DNA of 64,000 bases from assembly GCA_029959085.1 (NCBI GenBank), contig JARWIR010000016.1, positions 18,423,499 to 18,487,498 of the forward strand, given 5' to 3'. The stretch's first letter is position 1. Each line of letters starts with the position of its first letter. The notes under the pieces are model-generated. The model had not been told where the DNA came from, did no database searches, and was given only the letters and a program-made list of their open reading frames with translations. This DNA is from Nemophila menziesii. Its lineage: Eukaryota; Streptophyta; Magnoliopsida; Boraginales; Hydrophyllaceae. Positions 34,176 to 45,672 of the stretch are shown here, one piece after another. A program made the translations under genes and the position numbers.

Positions 34176-36530
34176 AGATCCCCAACTCAAACTTGTATCG
34201 TCCCGATACAATAAAAACAAAAACATAGGGAAGTCTCTAAAATATCAGCTATATCAATGAAGCACATGGGAGAAGAAGATAGCAGAATATATAGAATAAA
34301 CTCAAGCAATTACTTAGAAAATTTCATGTAATAATATTTACAAACTACATACCTGCACACTTGTCATATCTACAATCAACACGGCTCGAATTCAAGATTG
34401 GATTAGCTTCGCAATGTAAGAAGGAGAGGATCTTTACTCAGTTTACCATGGAGGCTATAGATTGTTCATCGAACTTTTCTAGTATCCAAAGATCCACTTA
34501 ACTAATCTCTAACGGCTCAATCACTTCTAGATTACATAGCAAAGAATCATAAGGTCTTTAGGGTTGTAATGTTGGCTTAGGGACGGTATGATAAGTATAT
34601 TTGGATAATTTAGAGTGAGCTTTTGGCTCTCTCCTCACTAGCCATCAACGAATCGCCCTAGAGCTTGAGTTACTCTCGTAAAACGTTCTCACTCAACCCA
34701 ATGAATTCCTTGATGCACAAATTAGCATCCCCAATAACCCAATTAAAGCAATAAGATGTTCACATAAAAATTCCTCTTTGCCGGTCCAAATATATATTCT
34801 TTTCATATCAATTTTTTTCTTTTGTATAGCTATGATTCTCTTTTTGATGTTGAGATATCACGCTATTTTCATAAATTATGCCTTTTCATAACATTAGCTC
34901 GTAGCTTCTTTTTCATTTACTATTACCCCGGCAAAGGGTTACAATATAATAAACCTGTGGATCATCGTCAATATATAGAACAAAGCACACTTAATAAGCT
35001 CAACAATCCCAACCCAATAATATTTCCCATAATGGTGGACCCACCACCCCAAACTCAAGCTCTAAAACAATTGTCTATGCATCGCGATTCGAGTGCGGGT
35101 CATATGGAAAAGTCTTAATAAACTAAAGGGATATGGCTTATAATGTGGCTAAAAAAAGGCTTTAGAAAGGCTAGAAGGGACTGAGAAGGATATATAATAA
35201 TGAAATGGACAGCAAGCTAAAAGGCAACAAGGGGCTTATGAAAGAACCGCCTTAATCACTTTCTAAACTATGTAATTTCGTCATTCTCTTACCTTTAGCA
35301 TGTTCATTAAAATGGGTTTATCAACTAGCTTAGATCTCACGGCCTACACATCACTCATGGCTCCCTGAGATTGAACATACTTTCTATCGCATTGCTAACT
35401 AATCTTTTCTTTACTATCAATGTGTTTTCCTGCAAATACTCAAAGCATACAAAATAAAGTAGCTCATAAACATACTACTTTCTATCATTAACTTACTAAG
35501 CTTATGCTTTCAAGCTATTAAACACATTCCACATCTAATCCATCTCTTAAAAATTTCAAATTTTTCAAATTTCTCTAAAAAAAACAGTATGAGGGACAAC
35601 GAATCCCCACCCCCAACTCAAAAATGAGTCGTGTCCCCACGACTCGAAAAGACTCAATAAAGTAAAAATAGCAAATAGTGCATATAGAGAAATGGTAAGG
35701 AAGAAAGAAAACATACTCTTCGAGGCAATTGCCTCGCGTGTTTAATACCCAAGATAGGGTGCAGTTATTTCCTTGTATGTAAACTTCTAGTATCACCAAT
35801 TTCGCTTTCCCTTACATCCTCTTGTGTTCAATCCCAATCAATCACACTCTAGAAATCTCTTGTTTCTCATCTTCTTTGTAACGATGTAGGGAAGGATTTA
35901 GATTTGAATTCGTGGTGATTTGGTAGTGTTTTGATGTTAGGTGAAGGTTTGTTTAAGCTTTAATGGAGTTGGGAGAGATTTGGGGAAGAAAGAGAGGGTT
36001 AAGGATTGGATAATTCAGATTAGACTAGCCTTCCTCTTCTTTATAACCTAAAATTTGAATTTTTCTCTCAATGTTCCTAAAAAAATTCGTTTTTTATTTT
36101 TTCTCCAAATAAGTTTTTCTCCATACCATTGGATAGATCTCAAAAAAATATGCGGTTTAGACTCGACAAAAAGTGAATTCCGATACCCAAGCGCAAAGTT
36201 AGGCCTGTTCGAAGTTTTTGAAAAATTTCTCGCGCTGATAGGTGCGGTGCACCGCGGATACCTGCGGTACACCGCGAAATACCTCGGCCAAAACCTTTAA
36301 AACTCTGAAAATTTTCCAGTTTTTCACCCCAAACTCGAACCCTTGCATACCTACACACCAAAAACACTAATACCTTTCTCAAATACGCAATATGCACTCA
36401 AAAACACATAAACCAACTAAAAAGAATGAAAACACTAAAAAAAACTAAACCAATAAAGCATTTAAAGCTTGGGGTGTCTCCCAAGAGCACTTTTATTTAA
36501 CGTCATTTAAAGTTTGACGGGTTACCTCCA
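34176..36530 (-). other. Element 3 3' non-coding region
   Basis: Begins with the polypurine tract (34176-34190, minus strand), then hairpin TTGTATCG-TCC-CGATACAA at 34193-34211, the AGTGAG/CTCACT stem-loop at 34614-34639, PPT-like runs at 35044-35060, 35601-35620 and 36326-36338, hairpin GAGTCGTG-TCCC-CACGACTC at 35626-35645, and a small GC island (GGTGCACCGCGG, GCGGTACACCGCG) at 36229-36272. No accessory ORF like that of Elements 2 and 5 is intact. Confidence 0.6.
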
Positions 36531-37799
36531 TTATTCCTTGATTATGTAACCTCCCCAGCAGTGGGTGAGGTTATGTATGTCTACAATTCGTGTCCTTTGA
36601 CCTCTCGAATTTTGTATCTCTATTAATTTTGATGTCACCACTCGAGTAACAACAAATGGTCCCATCCACGCATTTTTGAAACCTCGTGGTTTATTCTCTT
36701 GTTTGGAGGCCTTCCAAGCAACCGTGGTTCCGACCCCAAACTCATTTTTAGCTTTCTCCTTCACGGGTTCATGGTGGTGGTCCTTCTCTTTAACCTCTTT
36801 AGATACTTCTGGAACAATGGGGAACTCAAGTGGCTCCTCCTCTAGAATTTTGTCTAAAACAAGGGATGTTTCAGAATTTGCTTTTGTTATGAGGGTCACG
36901 TCTTCAACCTCGATCTCTACACTCGCATTCTCCTTTGTTTCCGGAATATCTTCTGTGACTACTTGTTGCGGTGTGAGTTCTTTTGTATTACTTTCAAGCA
37001 TTTGGGTGTAGGTTTTGTCATTACACACCTCTACAAATGCTTTATCGATGTCACCGTTTGAATGATTCGTCGTTATTGGATTGGGAGGTGACATCAATGG
37101 ATTACTAGGTGGTGAATCCATCCTAGTCTCTTCTTCTTCTATCTCTTTTGTAACCAAGACCTCAATATTTGATTCCTCTAAACACGGCTTGGATGGGTTT
37201 TCCATGGATGAAATCTTCCCTTCATAAGATTTAATTTCAATTTCGACTCCATTACCAACAATTGACTCATCTATGCTTAGCGCAGTTGACTCTTCTATTG
37301 TTGGAATCTCTAGTTCACTAGGTGCAACTTGTGGCGATTCCACTTCCTCCCCTTCTTGAAGGCTAAACTTTGTAGCTACATCGAACCAAACATCGCTATC
37401 AATTTGAATGGCCTCATCATCAAAATTTGTACCTTGGCCAGTTTGCATAGATGGTACTTGTTGCAATTTCTCAATTGTTTCTGTGAGTTGCGTCACTCGT
37501 TGCTCCATTAATTGATGATGTTGTTGCATGACTTGCACTAATGATATGATAGCATCAATTTTCGCATTACTCTTTATTATGTTATCCTCCGTGGCCTTCA
37601 TGAAACAACTGAGGGAGTCCTCCAACTTCCTCAGACTATTATAATGATCTGTCAAGCTTCCACGTGTTAGATCCACGAATTGTTGTACTGGTATATAACA
37701 GGTCTGTGTTGGAATTTGCTCTTGATAGGGGGAAATCTCCATACCTAAGGAAAAACCTGAAAAGAGACTAAAACAAAACAAACGTAAAACTGAAAACAA
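36531..37799 (-). CDS. Element 3 ORF: coiled coil, acidic linker, integrase-tail-like GPF module
   Basis: 422 codons, no stop or shift, starting about 50 bases after the primer site. A second Met at residue 20 (MEISPYQEQ) may be the true start, since the first 19 residues are hydrophobic and Phe-rich. Residues about 45-115 are coiled coil (LMEQRVTQLTETIEKLQQ) and resemble the tail of Athila Gag. Residues 120-335 are acidic. The end reads FGVGTTVAWKASKQENKPRG then NAWMGPFVVTRVVTSKLIE and DIHNLTHCWGGYI. The same module ends the Element 4 Gag ORF and resembles the GPY/F region of Ty3 integrase in Elements 2 and 5, but no catalytic integrase is present. Function unknown; tethering to a helper integrase or chromatin is inference. 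Confidence 0.75.
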   Translation of the reverse strand: MFSVLRLFCFSLFSGFSLGMEISPYQEQIPTQTCYIPVQQFVDLTRGSLTDHYNSLRKLEDSLSCFMKATEDNIIKSNAKIDAIISLVQVMQQHHQLMEQRVTQLTETIEKLQQVPSMQTGQGTNFDDEAIQIDSDVWFDVATKFSLQEGEEVESPQVAPSELEIPTIEESTALSIDESIVGNGVEIEIKSYEGKISSMENPSKPCLEESNIEVLVTKEIEEEETRMDSPPSNPLMSPPNPITTNHSNGDIDKAFVEVCNDKTYTQMLESNTKELTPQQVVTEDIPETKENASVEIEVEDVTLITKANSETSLVLDKILEEEPLEFPIVPEVSKEVKEKDHHHEPVKEKAKNEFGVGTTVAWKASKQENKPRGFKNAWMGPFVVTRVVTSKLIEIQNSRGQRTRIVDIHNLTHCWGGYIIKE

Positions 37800-37848
37800 C
37801 TAAAACTACCAACCTAACTTAAACACAAAATAAAATAACTGCTATAAA

Positions 37849-37866
37849 TCCCCGGCAGCGGCGCCA
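37849..37866 (-). other. Element 3 primer-binding site (tRNA-Asp type)
   Basis: The minus strand reads TGGCGCCGCTGCCGGGGA, complementary to the 3' end of plant tRNA-Asp with one difference, six bases inside the LTR. Typical of Athila elements. Confidence 0.85.
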
Positions 37867-37872
37867 AAAACT

Positions 37873-39606
37873 TGGTGGGTCCTTGTGTTTTATAAAATAA
37901 TGAAATAAAAGAAAAAGGATAAAGGATCCACAGACCGCAAGTGTACGGGTCGTACCAAGTAATAGATAAGTAAAATCGGGATTATCGTCTCCACAGGGAT
38001 TTAAGAAGTTATTCTAAATTCATGTTCAATATTAGAATAGATAGTTTTAATTGCTAAAGATAAATAATAAAGCAGTTTGTTTTCTAATAACTAAATAATA
38101 AAATAGACAATAAAATAAACAATTAATAATTATGCAAGAAAGATAAGGATATGCAAGTATGAATCTATCCTATTGAATCTATGATTCCTAAGAATAAGGG
38201 TGAATGGGAAATCTCACAATAGTCGGGAATCAAATATCTCCTAGCCCCCTGTCGGGTGGACCTACGAGCTATCCTAAAGTACTATAAACCCTATATGGGC
38301 GAATATGCCTCTTCAGATGAATACTCTTTTACCTCTTTGGCTACGTGGTTAGTCAAGCCTGTCGGTCAAATAACGGACACCACGCGTCTATGTTCTATGT
38401 CTGTAATTAAACCCCCCTGTCGGATGATTACTCGCCACTAAGTGAATAGCCTAATTACTAAAACCTACCCTTGATTCATGACTTCAATGATAGTGAACAA
38501 GCACAAGAATATATTCAATGGAAATTAAGAACCAATTCAATTAAATACTAAAATCCCAGATTCAAATTAAAACAGAAAAACAATAATCAAAGGTTCATAT
38601 ATTTACAATCCTAAAGAGAAATTATGCATAATAAAACTTCTTGAATAAATAGTTTAGAAATACCTCATAGACAAAATAGATCTAATACTAAATTACCCAA
38701 AGAATAGAGATGGAGAAGTGTTGAATTGATGTATTTAGGCTCTAGCTCTTGCTTCTTCCTCCTCTAGATCCTCTTGATTGCTTCTATGATGAATTATATG
38801 TGTATATTAAGCTTATGCAGCCAAGGGATGATTTTATAAGGTTTAGAGCTGGTATTTATAGGTTTTAGGTCGAATTACTTGGAGTGGAAGACAAGTCAAG
38901 GACTCTTTATTTCGTAACCCTAAAATCTAGGAAAGGTAAGATGGTTTGATTTTGTCATATCTTTTTCAATACTTATCCGTTTGAGGAGTTCCAATATATG
39001 AAACTGCTTGTCTCGGAAAGATCTTTCCATTGGTGCAGACCATTCGTCCAAAATCCATGCCAATCTTTAGTTATGGAATTATCTTTAAAACGTGGCTGGA
39101 ATTTCAGATTCACAAGGCAGCTTTATCTTTTCCTAATTGAACTCTACTTCCTTCTATCTCCAGATTTCTTCAAGATCTTCTTTCCTTATCTCCTTAGCAT
39201 TGATTTAGCATCTAATTTATTTCCATATTATCTCTAAAGCTTCACATCAAATAAATAATTAAACCGCATATGCTTTAAAAATAATAAATCATTAAATCAA
39301 GACTAGAAAGAAGAAAGTGCAATTTAAATTCAGGAAACTCGACTAAGCACACTAGAAATATTCTAAGACTTTAATTCTTACTTCTCCTCCTTGGATTGGT
39401 TTCTCATGAAATTTATAAACCTACTAACTTTGCACTAAAAATAAGTAAATTAACGCACAAAAGCTCTATAAATGCAAATAGTCTAATTCCAAGGGGAGTA
39501 AGTGTAATATGACGATTTAAGCATAAAAGTCAATATAAAAAGACCATTTTCATCCTAAAATGATGTCTCCTAAGGGATTATATTTAGACCAAAAAGGGAG
39601 ACATCA
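37873..39606 (-). repeat. Element 3 5' LTR
   Basis: 1734 bp, TGGTGGGT...GGAGACATCA. 46-bp terminal inverted repeat at 39561-39606. Confidence 0.9.
38853..38860 (-). promoter_or_regulatory. TATA box in Element 3 5' LTR
   Basis: The minus strand reads TATAAATA, kept in the 3' LTR as well (33433-33440). Confidence 0.45.
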
Positions 39607-39611
39607 GCTCT

Positions 39612-39707
39612 CAAATCTGAGCCCAACGTGGATGTGGACAATTTTTGTCGAACCACGATATATACCTGTATTCTTTACTTTTTTGTTCTCTTTAATTTCT
39701 TTGTTTA
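39612..39707 (+). repeat. Tork-like 3' LTR, second part
   Basis: Matches left LTR from CAAATCTGAGCCCAACGTGG to the ATTTCTTT region, then is cut by the insertion at 39708. Confidence 0.9.
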
Positions 39708-41407
39708 TGTTGGAATTCTGCCCTAGTCCCGATTATCTTGTAATGAATTGAACACACATGTTTACTGTACACGATTTTAGTTATTCCTACAGTCGTGATT
39801 GAAGATTGTTTCCTTGAATCTATGGCAAGATTTTATGATTATGTTATTCATTTATATAACATAAAAGCATATCCTTGATTAAGTTACGAACTAGATATTA
39901 TAGGGTGTTATGATAATGAGAATCTAGCTCATAGGACTCAATCTAAACTTATTCTTAATCGTAGGATCATCGAGCTAGGGCCTCGATGATCCAGTTAGAT
40001 TAATATGTAGCCAACGAGTATTTATTGGATAAATATCGATAGTTCTCATTTACCGAGTTAGGTACATAGATAATGCACATAGAGATGTGGTTATAGAACC
40101 GACTAAAACTAGAGATAACTATGGTTAATTACCTTGAGCTGTCAAGTAGGTTAATCTCTATAAGGAGTTTCATACTTGTAAATCCTTTGACCTGAGATCA
40201 TCACTATGGTTGTGTATGTACTTGTTGTGTTTTGATACTGGATTACTAGTGTGTCATAATGCTAGTCAAAAGTATATGTGACATAGCTAAGTATATATAC
40301 TCCTAGGGATGAGTCAAGATGGAATCTATCAACTCTAGGTAAAGAGTTTGAGCTCTACGATGTCATAAGATTATAACAATTGTATCAAATCCTTGGCCAA
40401 GGTGATAGAATGAATGAAGAAAGGTGTTTCTTAGGTCATTCGTCAATCGTTGATAATCGACGTGTAACGTAGTTGATTTTCTAAATGGGATTTGACAGTT
40501 GTACCATATCCCAGGATAATCCGGAGTTGTAAAGATAGAGGGAATACGTGTATGATCCTTCGTCGGGTTCTTTGTACAGAGTTACTTCATGTTATCCGGT
40601 CGTTAGGGAGTGTTGTTAGATGCCAACCTCGATTAGTAGTTAACTAAGTTAACTACTACCGGTTTAACGATGAACTCACGTAGTCGCACACTAACGAGTG
40701 CATTGATCTTGCTTCATGTTATTGATTGATTTTTATTATCGGATAATAGATATTAATTAATTATATACTTGAAATTTAATATATTAATTTTCTAGAACAA
40801 ATTAATATTCTACTATGAGACCAAATTTAGAAAAAAAAAAGAGAAAAAAGGAAAAAAAGTGATAGGTTCATGGATCGAACCACGTACCTCTAGTAGTGTG
40901 AAATATGTCACTAACCGCTATACTAGTCAAGTTTTTTTGTATAATGTAAAAGGTCCAAGTCCACTTCAGAAGTGGATAGTAGACAAAATTATTAAGATAA
41001 TTAATTTTCATTATACGTTCCTGACTTTTGACTTTTCACTTCCGACCTTTCATATTCTGTTCTAGTATTATTACAAATATAATGAGAAATCATTATATGA
41101 ATAATAATTCTTTCTCATTAGTTTTCTTCCAAGAAAAAAACCACTGGAAAATTCAAGATCTTTTATCTCCAAATCAGAATTGGATTATGAAAGCAAGGAT
41201 CAAACTCGGTGTGCAAAGCGGGAGGTTTCAAGTTTTTGAAGCTGGGTCACTTTCAATTTGATTCTCATACAAATACAAAGCGTTAAGGTATGTAATCGAA
41301 ACCCTTTCTTTTAAATTCTTAAATCGCAACTAGATTGGTTTTAGAATTGCAATAGCTATTTGTTTCTGCTGCGTATATTTGATATAACAGGTATTGCGAT
41401 TCTCTCA
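39708..41407. mobile_element. Solo-LTR-like insertion, copia type
   Basis: A 1700-bp block starting TGTTGGAATTCTGCCC and ending TTCTCTCA splits the Tork-like right LTR. GTTTA (39703-39707) and ATTTA (41408-41412) look like a 5-bp target duplication with one change; the left LTR copy has ATTTA at the matching place. TG...CA ends, no ORF and no internal pair of repeats suggest a solo LTR left after recombination. The family is unknown; the TGTTGGAAT start is common in Ty1/copia LTRs. Confidence 0.6.
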
Positions 41408-41412
41408 ATTTA

Positions 41413-41455
41413 AACTTTATTTGAAACTTAATGTTGTTACTCGACTATTTTTACA
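41413..41455 (+). repeat. Tork-like 3' LTR, last part
   Basis: Matches the last 43 bp of the left LTR, ending CTATTTTTACA. Confidence 0.85.
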
Positions 41456-42370
41456 ACAAATACGTTGAAAGTTTATAGGGTGCATTGTATCAGTGTGCGA
41501 ACTTGATTTCTACACGACAAATGCATAATTAATTAAATATATCCGTCTTTACAATATATCTATATATCTACCTTTACAATTTATGAGATATCATAAGTAA
41601 TCAAATCTTGATGATGCCTTCTTTCTGTTCAATGGAATGGTTTATTTAATAGTATACAGTGACAATTGTCTACATTCACCTTTCAAGAAAAAAATTTAAG
41701 TTCACTCTACGCTCTCCTATTTTCCCATTGAACTGGGTTCAGCGTGGCTATCGTGCATCAGCAATCGGTTCGACGGACCGAACCGAACCGTTACTCGCCG
41801 GCGACGAACCGAGACCAATGGCGCGGCGGTGAACGGAACGACACGGACCGCCGTCGCTGGTATCGGTCGTGTTTTCAGATTCTGTAAAAAGTCTTTGGAC
41901 CGAACCGGTCCGAAACCGTTACGGACCGGAACCGACCCGTTACATTTTTTTAATATAAAAGCCCAAACCCATGATTTAGCCCAAAACCCCTTACCATTAT
42001 TTTCTTCAGCCCAAAACCCCTTACCATTGTTTTGTAGCCCAAATAATAAACCCAACCCAATCCCACATTAACCCAATAACAAAATAAACAAATTAACCCA
42101 ACATACTCCCAATCCCAACTCTACCCTAACACGGTCACATAACGCGTGCATCGTGATTGCGATTTGCGAACTTACTCGCCGACGTCGTCGTTACTCCGTT
42201 CACCCACCTCAGTCTGGCTATCGGTTTTCCTTATCGGTAATCAATGATCCACGCGTGTTACCATCTCTACGTTGTCCCACTTCTGTGATTAATTTTCGAA
42301 GGTTGGGTTTTGGGTTTGGAAATATAGCTTTTTCTAACATTGGTAAGATTATACTCTTCTGGTTGATATT

Positions 42371-42417
<47 letters not shown>

Positions 42418-42425
42418 TGACGTAG
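41456..42425. other. Spacer with CCGAACCG-rich, possibly hAT-derived segment and a TA tract
   Basis: 41745-41945 repeats GGACCGAACCG and its complement, as in subterminal regions of some plant hAT transposons. GCCCAAAACCCCTTACCATT occurs twice about 28 bp apart (about 41980-42032). (TA)n at 42373-42409. No transposase found and none across Element 4 at 51768 onward. The hAT idea is weak. Confidence 0.35.
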
Positions 42426-43986
42426 TGGTGGTCCTTTGTGTGTTCTAAATAAATGCAAATAATAATCGAACCACAACCGCAAGTGTACAGTTGTCCCAAG
42501 TAGTATAACTGATAATACAGATTCGTTCCAAGGACGGAATGGTTGACTACAATGCTTATCTATTAATGATTGATGCACTTACGAAAGCAAATAAAAGTAA
42601 TATGTTTGTTTGGTTTTTGTATAAAAGCTAAATAAATGAAAGACAGTTATTAAAATGCAAATAAAAGCTAAGACGCAAGTAAAATGATGTAAAACGCAAT
42701 ATGAGAAGTAGCACTTGAGAACGCAAGGATCCTCCCAATCTTATTTTCTAACTTATGTTGTTTAAGGGCTAAATTAGTCAATTACAATGGTCGGGATTCT
42801 AAATTCCTTATACCCCCTTCAGGGTGGACTATAAGGCTATCCTAGAGTGTCACTAGTCCCGTCAGGGTAAATATGATCCACTTTTAGATGTATAAGTTAA
42901 TTACCACATTGGCCCTAAAATTAGCTAAGTTCGTCAGAATCAATAGCTTCTATTTTAGATTAAATAAATATTTCCGTACCTAAACCCTCCGTCAGGATGA
43001 TCCAATCGCCACTAATTGGAATAGCCTAGATACTAACACCTGTTCTTAGTTAGCTACTCCAAAAACAGTAAATAATCTCAATTTATTGAAAAGAGTAAAA
43101 GACCCAATTTAATTTAATTTAACAGAAACCCAAATTCAACATTTGTAATTCAATAAGACTGGGATTCACCCCTTAATTGTTCTCAAGCACTATGAATTGT
43201 TTAGCTCATATTAAAAAGAAAAACTAAATTAAAAATAAAGGAATTCATATTTGATTACAAAATTAAAGATAAGAAAAACCTAATTTCCGGAATAGGAATG
43301 ACTACGAACGGAGATATAGACCCTCTCCAGCTCTTGTAGCTTCTTCTTTCTTCCTTCTGTTGACTTCTCTCTGGTGTTTAATCTTGTGGAATGTGAATTG
43401 TTTTGAAAATAGAAGTCAAAGGCTGATTTTATAGGTGGAAAAACGGATTAGGGCTTGGACCTAAGAATAAATCACTAATTAAATGTCCAAGCCCAAATTC
43501 TAAGCCCAAAATCCCGTAACTACTGATACACCTTCACTAAAACGGCTTTTACCGATGCGTTATGACTCCGATTGACCTCATTCCAGTTGCTAAAGTTCCG
43601 TAACTCGATAAGGAATGTTTTCTCTTCAAAGGTCAGCGGCTAAATCATCGCTTAAGCACCTAGAAATCAGCAATCTATGGCCTGGAAAATGGATTTTCAG
43701 CTCTAAAAATAATATCTTCGGGATTTATCTTCAAGTCTTGACTCTATCTCTTGATCTTTTGACTTTCTCCTCGGATTCCTCTTCTAGCTAACATCTAAAA
43801 CCTGTAAACTTTACACTAAAAATACCAATATTACGCGCAAAAGCTTAATAAACTAAAAATGCTAGAAATAAAAGAGGAAAATCATAATATTGCATATTTA
43901 GTCCAAAAGTCTATCAAATTGATTAAATAAACACAAAAAATGATGTCTCCTAAGGGTCGAAAATAAGAACAATTAAGGAGACATCA
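42426..43986 (-). repeat. Element 4 3' LTR
   Basis: 1561 bp, the same length as the 5' LTR. 46-bp inverted repeat at 43941-43986. Reiterated CCGTCAGG-type words at about 42826, 42857, 42930 and 42987. Confidence 0.9.
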
Positions 43987-45418
43987 AGACCCCCAACTCA
44001 AACCTTTGTCGTCCCGACAAAGCAAAACAAAATAAAACAAGGGGTAGAAGTAAACGCAAGAACAAATAGATGCTAGCAAATAAACCTAAAGCAATTCTTA
44101 AGATAAATCTCATATAGCAAAACTTTAAGAACTAACATACACATACACTAATCATGCAACATCAAATATAAATAATCTCAATCATAAAATTAAAGTCGCA
44201 ATGCTTGAAGGTTACACTTGTACTCATCTCTGTATGATGGCTATAGGGTGGTCATTAATCCTAACTCGCTTTGAACGTTCCACCTAGTGTATTCCCTATC
44301 AACAGAATTATAAATTCACTATGTACTTAAGAATCACGAGGTCTTTATGGTTTTAATATTTGCTTAAGGACGGTATGGATATATCTTTGGTAAATTTGAA
44401 GTGAGCTTTTGGCTCTCTCCTCACTTACCATCAACAATGTCCTCGAGCTTGAGTTTACGCTCAAAAATGTTCTCACTCGCCCATTTGACGCGCTAATGTT
44501 GCGTCCCCACTGTCAACCCAAATAAAACTAAGATGATTTCCAAAAATATTCCACTTTGCCGATTTATTTATTCTTTCTTTTTATTCTCTTTTTCATTTCT
44601 TTTCTTTTATTTTGTACAAGATACCCATGACTATCATTTTGATGTGAAAAGTCATGTCTCTTATAATTTTCTTTTTCTCTTTTTTTTTTCTTTTTCAAAT
44701 TTCGGCAAAGGGTTACAAATAATAATATCATCTACATTTTTGTGCCCCAATACAAACACATATAATCCCTTCCCAATGTAAATTCCCAAATGTGGACCCT
44801 CCACCCCAAACTCAAGCTCGAGACAAGTCTCAGGGTTGTGATTCAAGTGCGGGTCATTTGGTCATGCCTAATCATCTAAATGATAATGGGCTTATATCGT
44901 GGCTACAAAAGAAAAGGCTTAAGGCTCAAAATTGGGCTAAGACGGATAAAATTATAATAAGGGATAGCAAGCTAAAAGGCTTCAAATGGCTAACAAAGAA
45001 CTGCCCCTATCATTTTCCTAAGTACATAGCTTGTCTTTAGTTCATATGTAGGTGGGTTCTCTACTAATTAGGATTTCACGTTCTACACACCAAACATATT
45101 CCTTAAGTACAAGCTTACTTCATTTGCATTGTTCATTAATTTTTCCTATCAATTACCTAGGTTCGCATGCAATTGTAAGTGCGTTTTATGTTATTCCCTA
45201 AAGTCCACTATTTACTATCATTGATTTATCAAAAGTATGCTTAAAAGAACATTTAAAATCTTCTATAGTCAAACGCAACTCCGAAAATTATTTTATTGAA
45301 AGCAAATAAAACACATAACACATAAAAACTGGGATGAGGCAACGAACCCCACCCCAAACTCAAAAATGAGTCGTGTCCCCACGACTCGAAAAGACTCAAA
45401 GCAATAAAATAATTTACA
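43987..45418 (-). other. Element 4 conserved 3' non-coding region
   Basis: Polypurine tract at 43987-44002 (minus), hairpin CTTTGTCG-TCC-CGACAAAG at 44004-44022, stem-loop AGTGAG/CTCACT at 44400-44425, PPT-like runs at 44801-44815 and 45347-45364, hairpin GAGTCGTG-TCCC-CACGACTC at 45368-45387. An open frame on the opposite strand (44792-45040) is listed separately. Confidence 0.6.
44792..45040 (+). CDS. Possible antisense ORF of Element 4
   Basis: Open frame opposite to the element's sense, from a GTG, about 82 residues: DPPPQTQA...DSSAGHLVMPN, then WLQKKRLKAQN and FKWLTKNC before the stop. Element 5 has the same frame open at 57257-57568 with matching residues and stop. It overlaps conserved non-coding DNA, so the likeness may only reflect DNA conservation. 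The counterparts in Elements 2 and 3 have stops. No known domain. Confidence 0.25.
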   Translation: MDPPPQTQARDKSQGCDSSAGHLVMPNHLNDNGLISWLQKKRLKAQNWAKTDKIIIRDSKLKGFKWLTKNCPYHFPKYIACL

Positions 45419-45672
45419 CTAAATGAGAAAGGAAAGAAAACGTATATGAACCATCGCGAGACTGGTGTCGGTATTGCGTCCAAGTTGAGGTTTCGAATTC
45501 TTCTTCATCAATGGTTGCGTTTAAAGTGTTCTTCATTACCTCGAACTTCTTCAAATTTCACACGTTTTCATTTATTACTTGCCCTCTAAGCATCATCTCT
45601 TCTATCAAAGTCTTCCTCAATACCCAATTCTCTTTCTTCACCATGTTCTTCGTACCTTTCCTAACCTTCATG
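45419..45672 (-). pseudogene. Short accessory ORF of Element 4
   Basis: Minus-strand frame starting MTMKVRKGTKNMVKKENWVL, interrupted by one TGA, ending FSFLSHLV. It begins about 13 bases after a GAGTTTGGGGTC motif, as does the accessory ORF of Element 5, but the protein is not clearly similar. Basic at the start, acidic in the middle. Unknown function. Confidence 0.35.

Larger units (their letters stand above)
32452..39606 (-). mobile_element. Element 3: non-autonomous Athila-like element with one coiled-coil/GPF ORF
   Basis: LTRs 32452-34175 and 37873-39606, with GCTCT at 32447-32451 and 39607-39611. A tRNA-Asp-type primer site lies beside the right LTR, so the element reads minus. The interior holds one intact 422-codon ORF and a long non-coding region shared in structure with Elements 2, 4 and 5. 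There is no capsid, protease, RT or integrase core. LTRs are nearly identical by eye apart from an 11-bp deletion in the left one, so the insertion is young, and younger than the Tork-like host. Confidence 0.92.
26825..41455 (+). mobile_element. Tork-like Ty1/copia retrotransposon, decayed and twice interrupted
   Basis: Left LTR 26825-27479 and right LTR pieces 31937-32451, 39612-39707 and 41413-41455, which together equal the left LTR in length. Initiator-tRNA-Met primer site at 27483-27494 and polypurine tract AAGGTGGAGA before 31937. The interior has Gag, protease, integrase, RT and RNase H in copia order. Stops and frameshifts break every domain junction. Element 3 and a solo-LTR-like insertion lie in the right LTR. 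No clear target duplication (GACAC versus ACAAA). Confidence 0.9.

Noticed and set aside
40859..40935. Sequence GGTTCATGGATCGAACC resembling a tRNA arm
   Set aside because: No complete cloverleaf could be built around it; it lies within the solo-LTR-like insertion.
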